A stretch of DNA of 64,000 bases from Aedes albopictus. Its lineage: Eukaryota; Arthropoda; Insecta; Diptera; Culicidae. The stretch lies in the NCBI RefSeq assembly GCF_035046485.1, contig NC_085136.1, positions 297,143,080-297,207,079 of the forward strand, read 5' to 3'. Position 1 is the stretch's first letter; each line of letters begins with the position of its first letter. A program made the translations under genes and the position numbers. This document shows, piece by piece, positions 43,701-55,215 of the stretch. The notes below the pieces were generated by a model that ran no database searches, was not told where the DNA came from, and saw nothing but the letters and a program-made list of their open reading frames with translations.

Positions 43701-44680
43701 AGATCACATTAGAGACTAGCTGTTGTGTAGCAGAACCAACGTTCATGTGAATAATTAAATCGTGGCTTTGTTTAATGGCCTGATAAACATTAGGTATGAA
43801 CAACAGTGACGAATAGGTTTAATTTCTCATATATGAGAACAAAATAAAGACAAAACTAAAGCGATCTCATCAAATCGTATCATTTCAGATTCCTAGGGTG
43901 TAAATTTATAGCAGAATGGGTCAACGTTGAATGGAAAAATAAGAATTTGATCGCGTCAACAGAAGATGGTGGCTGTTTTAAGGAATTTTGAGCTCTAAAA
44001 CTATGTAAAATAAGTGTATTTGGTATGGGAAATGTGTTCGGAGTCCACCAGAGTATTCAAGATAGCGGTCCAAAGTTCAAGATAATGGCCCAGTATTCAA
44101 GTTAGTGCCTATTTTATAGGATTTTTAATTCTTGCACTATGGGCATATTTTGTATGGAAATATGTTCAGAATTCAAAATTTGTAATCAGAAAACCCAAGC
44201 TGTGCGCACAAGGTCTGCAATATGACTATAGTTTGAATGGGGAAGAATACCGGTCTTCGTCCAAAACTGGTAACCAGAAAATCATAAACGACATGCCAAA
44301 ATTCAATACGGCGACTATTTTATGTAGTTTTAAGTGCAGAGTCCAAAAATGAATACCAGAACATCGATGATGGTGTCTCAATGTTCAAGATGGCGGTTAG
44401 TTTAGTTGGGGTAGATATCCAGAGTCATAAAATCTAAAATGACGTTTCAAAACTTTGCGGCTTCATGATACTTGTTTGGTTTGAGTTTTGGATCGTTGTC
44501 TTATATTTTCTGAATATTGGATGTTATGCTAATATAAAATGTATCCATATTGAGCAGATTTAGCAAGCAGTTTTCATTTTGTATTTATGTCAATGTCATC
44601 AACATGTCGCTCGAGTTTTGTTGAAAGGATATTTTAAAGCACGAGAAAGGCACCATCACCGCTAGGTGGATTAATTAGGG
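40800..44680 (+). mobile_element. Large dispersed Aedes repeat, copy B
   Basis: Starts GCCTTTCTCGTACACTAAGTG after a T run and ends ACGAGAAAGGCACC...GGATTAATTAGGG. Same order as copy A: (GT)n, then about eight conserved 152-bp modules (landmarks at about 41187, 41333, 41485, 41636, 41790, 41942, 42094, 42247), then diverged modules and a module-free tail. At 3.88 kb it is the longest copy and holds the roughly 350-bp segment (about 42990-43345) missing from A. No coding sequence. Confidence 0.8.
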
Positions 44681-45968
44681 TTTTTTTGAATAAAGCTCGT
44701 TTAGTTGATATTCGCAATTCATCTGTTTCGAAAAGGTACTATGCCATTTATTGTGTGAGCCATGTGCAACTTCGTTGGTAAACTTTTATTCAAAGTGCAA
44801 TGAATTGTATCACCACTGCACCTTACAAAGTAAACCGCAATTTCCTTTCCTCTCTAAGCAAATATCCTCTGCTAACTCGCAGCAAATTCACTCGATGAGA
44901 TCGACGACGACGACGTTATCATCAGTTTCTGCCTGCAAGACAATCCCCAACTATCATCGCACTGCTGACTGCTCTTTTCTAGTTTAGTACCCACTTCTGT
45001 AGGATAGTTGATACCATTTCCCATCAACGTGCACCCAGACCCAGGGTCAGGGTGACCAATTTGTTTAGCCAAAACGACTATGCGAAGGATGAATGACAGT
45101 GAAACTTGACATTCGTTAGATAAGTGCATACGTTAGTGATTACCATGGAATCATCCGATAGTAGCAAGTAGTCATGGCGGGTGAATTGACCGCCCTTTAG
45201 AGAGAATTGCAATAGTTTCTAGCAGAGGTTCCCAATTACAAAGCGTTGCAACACACGTTAGGTCTTATGTTGGATACCGACGACGCCTGTATGCTGAAAG
45301 GTATAGCTCAAAATTTCACGACAATGCATTTTAATCCAATCATTGAAGCCCACTGGTCTACAGTGCTACTGCAGCCACACAATCCTAGTGAAGGTAATTT
45401 ATTCATAGCCTGCCGGGCTTTACTGGCATCCATTGTAGCCTTCCTCACGTGGAGGGAAATATGCTCCCAATATGATATTATTTGTGGTCAGTTGATCTCG
45501 CTCTTTCTCTGTTCACTCTTACTGTGGCAAAGAATCTGCCTTGGCCTCGTACATATGACATAATTTTCCTAACTGCACATAATCGCCATCGGGCACATAT
45601 CATCATCTTTATCGTATAGAAGAGCTGAAGCTGCTTAGCAGCGACTGCACTGACTGGCAACTTGATGAAGCAGGCGTTTGTTGGAGTTTGTGCAGGGACA
45701 ATGTCGGGTTTTCAGTCTCAGCACTTTGCTATGGATGATGTAGGTTAGTGTGGCATTTTACCATGCGAAAAACTTAGCACTGTGGCGGCGTTGTCATCGT
45801 TGTTGACGTAGATATTATACTGACGGTAGCACCATGGGACAGATATGACAGTTTCGCTGGAAAAGTTCAGAACAAGAAAACAAAAACAACAGGCATAAAA
45901 CAGAGAACAGACTTAGCAGATAGAGCGGATAGAATGGACAGCAAAAACAGAAAAGACAAAACAGATAG
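44681..45968. other. Unassigned region
   Basis: No gene recognised. The longest frame (105 codons, 45246-45563) has no domain I can support. Confidence 0.5.
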
Positions 45969-46122
45969 AACAGACAGAACAGACAGAACAGACAGAACAG
46001 ACAGAACAGACAGAACAGACAGAACAGACAGAACAGACAGAACAGACAGAACAGACAGAACAGACAGAACAGACAGAACAGACAGAACAGACAGAACAGA
46101 CAGAACAGACAGAACAGACAGA
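45969..46122. repeat. 9-bp minisatellite (GAACAGACA)n, ~17 copies
   Basis: Perfect tandem units of nine bases flanked by looser AACAGA-rich sequence (about 45880-46330). As nine is a multiple of three, open frames of repeated TDR (plus) and FCL or SVL (minus) result and should not be called genes. Confidence 0.95.
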
Positions 46123-47371
46123 AAGAACATTCAGTACAAGCAGAAAAAATATAACAGACAAAGCAAACAGAGCAGAGAGGGAACAAATATAACAAATAGA
46201 CATAAGTAAACAGTTAAAAAAGATAGAAGAGAGAGTTCAGGGAAAGTGAGACAGACAAATCATACAAAGTGAACATTACTGATCGAACAGTCAGAACATG
46301 AAGATATATCAGAAAAATCAGTGAAAACAAATAGAATCGTGAAGAACGACCAATAACAACAGAACGAACGAAGTTTATTTTATTTTATGGATCGAAAGAA
46401 TCTTTCACCACATATAATTTTTTGACTCATACAAGGATCCATAGCACCCACAGGCCCGCATTGCAGCTGAAGATGCATACCAAATAGAAAGCCAAAGTGG
46501 ATTGGATTTCCTGCGGTAGGAACTTGGCCGTCAATGCCGACGCGCTTTGGTTGGGGTTTGCTACTGCTGCTGCGCGGAGTGGTCTTCTCGTTGTTGAGGT
46601 TCAAGCTCAAGAGCGATATGGTAATAGCGCTTTCGTCGAATAAATCGGATGAGTAAGCAGCTCTCGGTGGAATTCAAGATATGTATGCGGCGTGTGTGTG
46701 CGCCCCGTAACCAACCAACCCCATCATTCCCATGCTCTGGCTGGCTCCCAGCCAGTGCCAGTCAGTGTGTGGCTACGAGTGGGGGATGAAGAGGCAGTAA
46801 TTTTGCGTACTTACCACCAACGGCAACTGTAGCAATGAACGAACGGCAGCAGCAGCAGTAGTGGCGGCGTCTACATTGGATACATGTAGTTAACGAGAGT
46901 GTCACCACTTTGGACGGGCTTTCACTGATTTGTGAAATTGCACCCCATTCGAGTGGGAGAGCTCGGCCTCCCCACCTCCGCCGTGTATGCCGCCCGGGGT
47001 ACATCGTAATCTTCTATGAAGCGTCATCATCATTTGTCAACTTACTCTGGGCGTTCGCTGCTACTACTGCAAACCATTAGAAAGTGAAACAGCGGGCAAT
47101 GGAATCTTTTGTTTGTTATTTGGCCGACCGGAGCTATTCGTTTATTATTTAAAGGTGATCATCGTTTATCTGATGCATGATGACAGTTGATCTTGTTTAA
47201 GAAACTAAAAGAAACCATCGTCATCTAGCAAAGTTTTGAGGTTTCATGTTCAGCTAAAGGTAATGACAAAGTTTTTATATTCATTCTGGGGGAACCCCTA
47301 CTTGTTTTTTTTTTGCTTTTTTTCTTCTGCAATTATCGCGGAAGGAGTATTCTTGCAGAAGTCCCTTTTTG
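46123..47371. other. Unassigned region
   Basis: No gene recognised. The left 200 bases remain AACAGA-rich. The rest looks single-copy, with a short CAG run near 46845-46860. Confidence 0.5.
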
Positions 47372-48110
47372 GCAAGAGTTCAACAAGTACTCTTCTGAAG
47401 ACTCCTCCAAGAATTATTTAAGAACGTTTTTCTTCCCATGTACCTCTTTGGAATTTTCTGACGGAATTTCTTCTGGAATATAATCGGAATTATCCAGGAG
47501 TTTTTCTTTGAGTTTTCTTTGAGAATTACTGAATTCAAAAAAAAAATAAAATAAAGAAATTCCAGGATTTTTTTCCCATGAATTCCTCCAAAAATTTCGA
47601 CAAAATGTGTCTTTTTCATAGAGATCCTTTCAGTTATTCATTTGGAATGTTTTTTTTTCTTGAAATTCATATTTTTTCAGGAACTCTTTTAAAAGTTAGT
47701 GTTGGAATTTCTCCTGATGGATTCCTTCGTGTATTACTCCATAGATTCAGGGATTTTCTCAGGTATTTGTTTTAAAATTCCTCATGAAAACTTTCAAATG
47801 ATTCTTGTAGAAGTTCTTCCAGTGGTTTCTCAAGAAATTCGTCCAGGTTTTCCACAAGGTATTACTTAGGTCTCATTCAAGCCGCTCTTCTGGGATTCTT
47901 TCAACAATTTCATCGTAGCACCTTTCAGCATATCCAGCAGAAATGCAGAAATTACTCCAGAATCCATTCCTTGGCATTTTTCGAAGAGGATTCTTCAATT
48001 TTCCAGATATTTTTTCAAAGATTCCTTGAAAAAAAAAAACACAAACTTCGAAGAAATTTGTTCAGTTTTCTAAAAAATCCTGTAGGATTTTTTGAATTTT
48101 ATTTTTTTGT
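47372..48110. repeat. Degenerate relative of the GGAATTCCTCC repeat family
   Basis: Irregular TTCCTCC, GGAATTTCTCC and AGATTCCTT words at about 12-25 base spacing, including GAATTCCTCC at 47580-47590. No unit is conserved enough to count. Confidence 0.6.
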
Positions 48111-48574
48111 TTTTTTTTGCAGAATTGTTTTTAGAAATTTACTACCGTAAACCGGGGTCAAATTGATCCAGCGAGGTGAAATTGATCATTGGTCATTTGG
48201 GTACTACATTGTAATTGCATACCAGGAACTTCTAAGCGTCGCAATGATCTCAAACTTCGTACCTCATCTAATTTATAGATGTCTAGAGATGAGTTTAGGC
48301 TTTTATTTTTTTAAGAAAAAGTTGGGTTTGCCTTATTTTTTTTTTGAATTTGCAATGTATTCCGCATTTAGCTGAAATCGTTGCTACTAAACAATCGTTT
48401 GTCAATAGGACTTCCAGTAAATTTTATATTTTATCATTTTTGTGGAGCCTTGGTTGGAAAGTTGTGAAGCTTTTCTGAATATGAATAAGTTAAAAAAAAG
48501 TTCTTTTTTCGATGAAAAAGCCATTTATTGTAACAGAAATCACTTATTTTAAATGATATTGCCTACCTTTAGGC
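48111..48574. other. AT-rich spacer with CCGTAAACCGGGGTCAAATTG motif
   Basis: No gene. CCGTAAACCGGGGTCAAATT at about 48145-48164, followed by GATCCAGCGAGGTGAAATTG, resembles a dispersed mosquito repeat end. I found no second end here. Confidence 0.35.
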
Positions 48575-48640
48575 CAGAGGTTCCCAAACTTTTTGCTATC
48601 GCGGCGCCTTTTGAAATTTTTAAAAATCTCGCGGCGCATC
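48575..48640. mobile_element. Possible hAT-like terminus
   Basis: CAGAGGTTCCCAAACTTTTT is the classic form of a hAT-family left terminus (CAGxGGTxCxCAAACTTTT). The following GCGGCGCC...GCGGCGC pairs locally. No inverse terminus is found within the next 700 bases, so it may be truncated. Confidence 0.45.
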
Positions 48641-48936
48641 AGCAACTTTTTACAACAAATTTTGATGATTTTAACACTTTCAGTTAATAATTTCAACTAC
48701 AAATCGTAAAAATAGCATTAAATCTAATGTAACAATTGCTTGAAGATTCACAGGACAAAAAAAAACATTGGAGGAAATTAATGCAAAACTTAGAAATTTG
48801 ATATATAAAATATGTAGTTTATTTATTGATTCAAATATAAAAATTTTTCCATTTTTCAATTTTTCGTATTTTTTTTACGATAAGGAGATGAATCAGGCAA
48901 GGGCTTAAAATCTCAATAATAACGGTAATGATGAAT

Positions 48937-49206
48937 CTCTCTTCTTGGCGTAACGTCCTCATTGGGACAAAGCCTGCATCTCAGCTTAGTGTTCTATGAG
49001 CACTTCCACAGTTATTAACTGAGAGCTTCCTCTGCCAATGACCATTTTGCATGCGTATATCGTGTGGCAGGCACGAAGATACTTGATGCCCAAGGAAGTC
49101 AAGGAAATTTCCTTTACGAAAAGATCCTGGACCGACCGGGAATCGAACCCGTCACCCTCAGCATGGTCATGCTGAATACCCGTGCGTTTACCGCCTCGAC
49201 TATATG
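48937..49206 (-). mobile_element. tRNA-derived SINE
   Basis: On the minus strand the head reads AGTCGAGGCGGTAAACGCAC (box A-like) and, about 35 bases later, GGGTTCGATTCCCGGTCGG (box B). The body follows, ending in a short AGAGAG tail. The 13-bp direct repeat GGTAATGATGAAT flanks it exactly (48924-48936, 49207-49219). It belongs to a different SINE family from the one at 28923. Confidence 0.85.
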
Positions 49207-49219
49207 GGTAATGATGAAT

Positions 49220-49923
49220 GTACACCATGAGAATCGGCTGAGTTATAGCAAAAACTAGACCAGTGCAAATAAGAATCGGGTGTAAACATGTCGTTCAGAA
49301 ACTTTTGAGACAGCATGAAGTCTGGGAGGTTGACAGTTATTATTTTCGAAAGAGCTTCAAAAAAGTTCCTTGGAAACATTACTTTGAATTCAAAAGAATT
49401 CATGAAATCGAAAACCAAGCAAAAACATAAACAAGTTCAACTTCATAGTGCTCTCGATTCTGTTCTGAACATTTTTTTGAAAATTCTTAAAATACCACCC
49501 TTAGAGGTTCCATTACAATTTAAATAGGAATTCTGATCTCCGGAAATTTTAAAATTTGGTAAAAAATTAGACGTTTCATGAGGATATAAAAAATTTCGAA
49601 AAACATTCAAAGACTTGGAAAAGACGAATTTCGCCCCAAATCGTATTCGGAGTTGGCAGCACCCTCTCAGATTACAATGAAACTTTCTGGGCATGTACAC
49701 CAAGACTAGATAAGCCACTTTGCATACTTAGTTTCTTCAAAATTTATCTGGACTGACTTTTGAAAAGGGCTAAACTTTTTTTATGGATTTTTTAAAAATG
49801 TTTTTAATCAAAAACTGACTACTCCTACAAAAAAGTGTTGTATGGGAGATTATCACAAAATAAGTCAAATTTTAAGAAAAAAATACTGAAAAAAATCCAA
49901 AATGAGCCCTACACTAAAAAAAA
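49220..49923. other. Unassigned AT-rich region
   Basis: No gene recognised; a 90-codon minus frame at 49443-49718 has no supported domain. Confidence 0.5.
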
Positions 49924-52900
49924 CCCTAATTAATCCACCTAGCGGTGTTGGTGCCTTTCTCGTGCTTTAAAATACCCTTTCAATAATACTCGAGCGACAT
50001 GTTGATGACATTGACATAAATACAAAATGAAAACTGCTTGCTAAATCTACTCAATACATATATATTAGCATAACATCCAATATTCAGAAAATATAAGACA
50101 ATGATCCAAAACTCAAACCAAATAAGTGTCATGAAGCCGCAAAATTTTGAAACGTCATTTTAGATTTTCCGGCTATCACTTTATGACTCCGGATATCTAC
50201 CCCAACTAAACTAACCGCCATCTTGAACATTGAGACACCATCTTGGATGTTCTGGTATTCATTTTTGGACTCTGCACCTAAAATTACATAAAATAGTCGC
50301 CGTATTGAATTTTAGCATGTCGTTTATGATTTCCTGGTTACCAGTTTTGGACGAAGACCGGCATTCTTCCCCATTCAAACTATAGTCATATTTCAGACCT
50401 TGTGAAACAGCGCACAGCTTGGGTTTTCTGATTACAAATTTTGAATTCTGGACATATTTTCATACAAAGTATGCCCATAATGCAAGAATTAAAAATCCTA
50501 TAAAATAGGCACTAACTTGAACACTGGGCCATTATCTTGGACTTTGGACCGCTATCTTGGATACTCTGGTGGACTCCGAACATATTTCCCATATTAAATA
50601 CACTTATTTTACATAGTTTTATAGCTCAAAATTCCTTAAAACAGCCACCATCTTCTGTTGACGCGATCAAATTCTTATTTTTCCATTCAACATTGACCCA
50701 TCCTGCTATAGATTTACACCTTAGGAATCTGAAATGGTACGATTTGGTGAGATCGCTTTAGTTTTGTCTATATTTTGTTCTCATATATGAGAACTTAGAC
50801 GTATTCGTCACTGTTGTTCATACCTTATGTTTATCAGGCCATTAAACAAAGCCACGATTTAATTTTTCACATGAACGTTGGTTCTGCTACACAACAGCTA
50901 GTCTCAAATGTAATCTAAGGCTATTTTTTTGCTAACCGTTCATTCGATTATCAAAAAATCTGCGATCTGATATGTCGTATGTATGGAATTGGTTCATTTT
51001 TATATTTGGTAATTTCCGGTGGGATAGCTGGATCTGATTTCATGAGTCATGGACCATGACACTACCGGTTGCCCAAATTATGGTGTGAAAATATTTTATT
51101 GCTTTACTTAATCACCGCGATTTGATATATCGCATGAATTGGTTTGCTTCACTTTTACTTCTAACCACTTTCGAAGCCACATCTGAACCCGCAACACTAC
51201 CGGGAATCTACCCAGTCAACACATGATCGCATATGATGTTGAATAGGATGCAAAAGTGGAGGCGATATACGCACACTTTACACACGGTTAAATGGAAGCA
51301 TGTACGCATATGACCTCCACTTTAGCATCCTATGCAACATCATATAAGACTTTGTGTTAGCTGGGTAATGTGGTCTGACCCTATTTTTCCATCAGGTTGT
51401 CGATAAGTCGTGATCAGTCTTGTTAGAGATCACAGTCATTTGAACCTTTTCGTCGATATTCGGCCTCCTTTGTCTCCGACATTCGCAACACAAGCAATCA
51501 AACTACTGTTCGAAACAAAAATGTCAAATGAATGCACTTCACCACGATAGCTATGTTGCCCATCTGTGTGTCGTATTCAATGCAACATGCAATAATAAAC
51601 TAATATTAACTTTCATAATCGGACTTGGCTGAAAATCTATGCGTTAAGCTAGAATTAGACACATGTCATCGTGTCAGATGACATTGATTTGGCCCTTTCT
51701 TATGTTTACTGATCTTCGTTCTACTGCTCGTGTTGTGTGTAGGTAAGAGATAACGATAGCGCACGAATGTAACAAAGCCGACTGAAACCCGACTGTGGCA
51801 ACGAAACGAAGGTAGTAAAAAATGTTGAATGTTTACAAGACTGGTCGTGATTTGATGTACCGCATCCATGGGTTTGGTTAAATTTTACATTTTACTACCC
51901 GGATCCGATTCCGGGTAACTACCGGCTGAACCAAATGTGTTCTAACATTATTGTCTTGTTAACTGCTCATCGGCCAACAAAAAACGCTGCAAATTGAAGG
52001 TTTGACAATTTCGACGGGACTCTCGGAACCAATTCCGGAACACTACCAGTTGTCTTCAGTGTGACGTAAGGCTATTTTCTAGCTAACTGTTCATCAGGTT
52101 ATCGCAAAAGCCACGATTTGATGTGTCACATGCCTTGATTTGGTTTACTTTTACATTTGGCCTCTTCCGGCCACTCAAAACCGATTCCGAAACACTTGCT
52201 GGCCGTTCATTAGGTAATCTAAAAAGCCACTATTTGATGTGACGCATGTACGGGTTTGTTTCTCTTTCAGATTTAACCACTTCGGCGGAAACCCCAAAAC
52301 GGGTTCCGGAACACTATTGGTTCAGATATGGTCTGAGATGGTTTTCCTGCTCATTGTCCATCAGGTCATCGAAAATGCCGTGGTTTGATGTGTCGCATGT
52401 ATGGGTTTGGTTCAATTGTATATTTGGCCACTTCCAGCGGGATGCCTAGAACCGGTTCCGGAACACTACTGGTTCAGATATGATCTGAGACTATTTTCCT
52501 GCTTACCGCTCATCAGGTTATCAAAAATGCCGTGGTTTGATGTGTCGCATGCATGGGTTTGGTTCACTTGTATATTTGGCCACTTCCAGTGGGACGCCTA
52601 GAACCGGTTCCGGAACACTACCGGTTCAGATATGGTCTGAGACTATTTTCCTGCTTACCGCTCATCAGGTTATCGAAAATGCCGTGGTTTGATGTGTCTC
52701 ATGCATGGGTTTGGTTCTCTATGATATTTGCCACTTCCGGCGGGACACCCGGAACCGGTTCCGGAGCACTACTGGTTCAGATATGGTCTCAGACTATTTT
52801 TCTGCTTACCGCTCATCAGGTTATCGAAAATGCCGTGGTTTGATGTGTCGCATGCATGTGTTAAATGCTTTTTCATATCTGGCCCCTTCCTGTGGTACCG

Positions 52901-53226
52901 GTCCGGAACACCTAGATGGCCATAACTCCGGAACGGCTGGACCGATCCAAACCATTTTCAATAGGAAACAATGGGACCAGATTCCCCGTCGAATGAACCG
53001 TCGGTCATTGAAATCGGTTCAGGTTTACTGCCAAAAAGTGATGTGAGTTTTTTTTGTACACACACATACACACATACACACACACATACATACACACAGA
53101 CATCACCTCAATTCGTCGAGCTGAGTTGATTGGTATATGTGACTCGACCCTCCGGGCCTTCTATCAAAAAGTCATTTTTGGAGTGAACATATAGCCTTTC
53201 CAGTACACTTAGTGTACGAGAAAGGC
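49924..53226 (-). mobile_element. Large dispersed Aedes repeat, copy C (inverted)
   Basis: Begins CCCTAATTAATCCACC and ends GTACGAGAAAGGC, the exact reverse layout of copies A and B. It holds about four conserved modules (landmarks at about 52390, 52545, 52695, 52848), diverged modules, the (GT)n locus at about 53056-53100, and the roughly 350-bp segment missing from A. A 155-bp MITE is inserted at 51211-51365. Confidence 0.8.
51211..51365. mobile_element. Foldback MITE, CCCAAGCAACACA family (5), nested in copy C
   Basis: Ends CCCAGTCAACACATG and TGTGTTAGCTGGG are inverted. The interior pairs (GTGGAGGCGATAT against ATATGACCTCCAC-type words). TA flanks both sides (51209-51210, 51366-51367). 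Copies A (about 6559-6565) and B (about 43393-43400) carry the empty site with a single TA. Confidence 0.9.
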
Positions 53227-54760
53227 AAAAATCATGCAAAACAATATCACGATTATTTAAAAATGCTATTACTGTATCAAAAACTTAGTCTATAAAAGAA
53301 ACACAATTATGTACAACGTAAAACATATAAACATCCCTGTATTTGTTTAATTGATAGGGATTTTTTAACGTCGTTACCAATAAACGCGAGAGGCACTGAT
53401 CATTGCTGAATAAACACGTTCAAAAAACTGGAAGTTTGTCTCTGCGTTGTTGCAATAGCAACAGCATGTTTGGGTTTAATCAGCTATTCGAAGGAAGATG
53501 AATAGCATTCTATTCAGCTCACTTTTTAAGTAATTATCTGAACTAGAGTTCACAAAAAGTACGCTTGTGTCGCTGAGAGGAACGCTATTCAGCTTAAAAA
53601 AGCTTCGTAAAAATGAAAAAAAAAATGTGTTTAGTCCTCAAAAATAATTTATTATTAAGAGACATTATTCCATGTGGAATCCAAATTGACTAATACCTTG
53701 AAATAATTGTTGGTGTTTATACTTACTGAGATTTGAACTCGGGTTCTCCTCGTTGAAACCCGGTCTCTAACCACTACTCCATGTATGTGTTGTTAAGCAC
53801 TGTAGGATTTTACTTAATGTGCTGATATCATTTAGTAGAGCTCAATCAGGTTCGCGTGTCAACTTTATCTGAACTTGGAATATTTACTTTTTAAAGTCGA
53901 AAGTTTAAAAAAAGTTCACGTGGAACTTCTTGTGAACTTGCACAGTTTCACATTTTCAGTTTGTTATGGTTCGCAGTGCAAAGCAATAAGGGCCAGTGTA
54001 TCGACTTTCAGAAAAGATCATAAGTTTCCAGCTTGGTTTCCAGTGACTACGATCGCGTCGATTACCGGCGTGCTGCAGCGACAAGTGAGACGGGGTTGGA
54101 AAAAGCCAGCAAAACTGGCAAAAAAATGCACAGTCAAAAAAAAACCGGCGGAATCCGAGGTGAAACAGTTGTCTGCTGCGAGGGCAGCCTTTGAGCCACA
54201 CAATACGGATGCTTGGCGTTGATTACAAGTAAGTACGTTGAAATATTATAGTAAAACAAAGTGTACTTGAGAAATTAACACAAGCTGTGGCTGCTGAGCT
54301 CGATTTCCGAGTGATTTAATTGAATGAGAACTTCGCCCAGGCTTCGCTGTCGCCGAAGTTCAAGTGAAGTTCACTTTTGGTACGGTTAATATTTATCTGA
54401 ACTTTGAGTAGTAAGTTCATAACAAGTACGAAACAAGTTCGAAACAGAACTTTTCAAGTTGTTGGAATATGTCCAAATGAACTTTATTTGAGCTTTAGAG
54501 GCACGCAAAAGTTCAACATGAGTTTGGTTTAATTTTAATTGAACTCTGCTCATAAGTTTAAAGTAAGTTTTTTCTGGACCTCTTTTCTACAATAATGTCG
54601 TTTTGAAGAGAAGTCAAAAGCTTGTACATGTACTTCCAAGTTCATAAACAATACATGAGTAACTTTTTGGAGAATTAAGTTCAACAAAACCGGAATTGAA
54701 CCAAACTTGAACTTCTGAGTTCGTTCTTCAAGTGGTATCCGAACTTTTGGTTGCTTGGGT
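53227..54760. repeat. AAGTTCA/GAACTT-rich repeat with one MITE-like end
   Basis: From about 53500 to 54755 the words AAGTTC and GAACTT recur many times in both orientations. The right end, GTTGCTTGGG followed by TA at 54761, matches the terminus of the CCCAAGCAAC family, but no left terminus is seen. At 53725-53780 the minus strand shows GTAGTGGTTAGAG and GAGTTCAAATCTC, possible boxes A and B of a tRNA-derived SINE. A 115-codon basic frame (53875-54222) ends beside ACAAGTAAGT, a splice-donor-like string. I do not call it a gene. Confidence 0.45.
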
Positions 54761-55215
54761 ACCGTGCCAAGTTAACTATCTACAAAACGTTGATTAGACC
54801 GGTAATTCTCTATGGGCACGAATGATGGACTCTAAGTACAGAGGACAAACGCGCCCTGGGAGTTTTTGAACGGAAGGTGTTGCGTACCATCTAAGGCGGA
54901 GTGTAGATGGAAGACAGAACTTGGAGAAAGCGAATGGACCACGATCATCATCAGCATCAGCATCAGCTGCTGAGAGAACCAACCATCGTCCACACCGCAA
55001 AAATCGGGAGGTTGTGGTGGGCTGGTCACTTCATCGGGATGTCGGAAAACAACCCGATAAAAAGTTGTTCTTGAGGGCAATGCGACCGGTACAAGACGAC
55101 GTGGTGCGCAGCGAGCGAGATGGATCAATAAAGTGCGGAATCATTTGCAGATTCGCAGAGTGCATGACTGGAGACGCACAGCCATAGGCTCAGGCATTAC
55201 TCTGACTGGTAAGGT
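54761..55215 (+). pseudogene. RTE-like non-LTR retrotransposon, C-terminal fragment (+)
   Basis: Starts abruptly with AKLTIYKTLIRPVILYGHE (about 54768-54822), then RALGVFERKVLRTI and IVHTAKIGRLWWAGHF (about 54985-55030), the standard end of the RTE-like pol family in this window. Stops and a frameshift occur. It lacks everything upstream of the thumb. Its left edge coincides with the MITE-like CTTGGG/TA boundary. Confidence 0.7.

Noticed and set aside
45815..46209. Cysteine- and leucine-rich (FCL) or TDR repeat proteins
   Set aside because: They are products of a 9-bp minisatellite, with overlapping frames on both strands.
49135..49206. tRNA gene on the minus strand
   Set aside because: It has the same reasoning as the SINE at 28923: a body, a tail and a 13-bp flanking duplication are present.
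48575..49230. Complete hAT MITE beginning at 48575
   Set aside because: No inverse of CAGAGGTTCCCAAAC occurs downstream before unrelated sequence; only one end can be supported.
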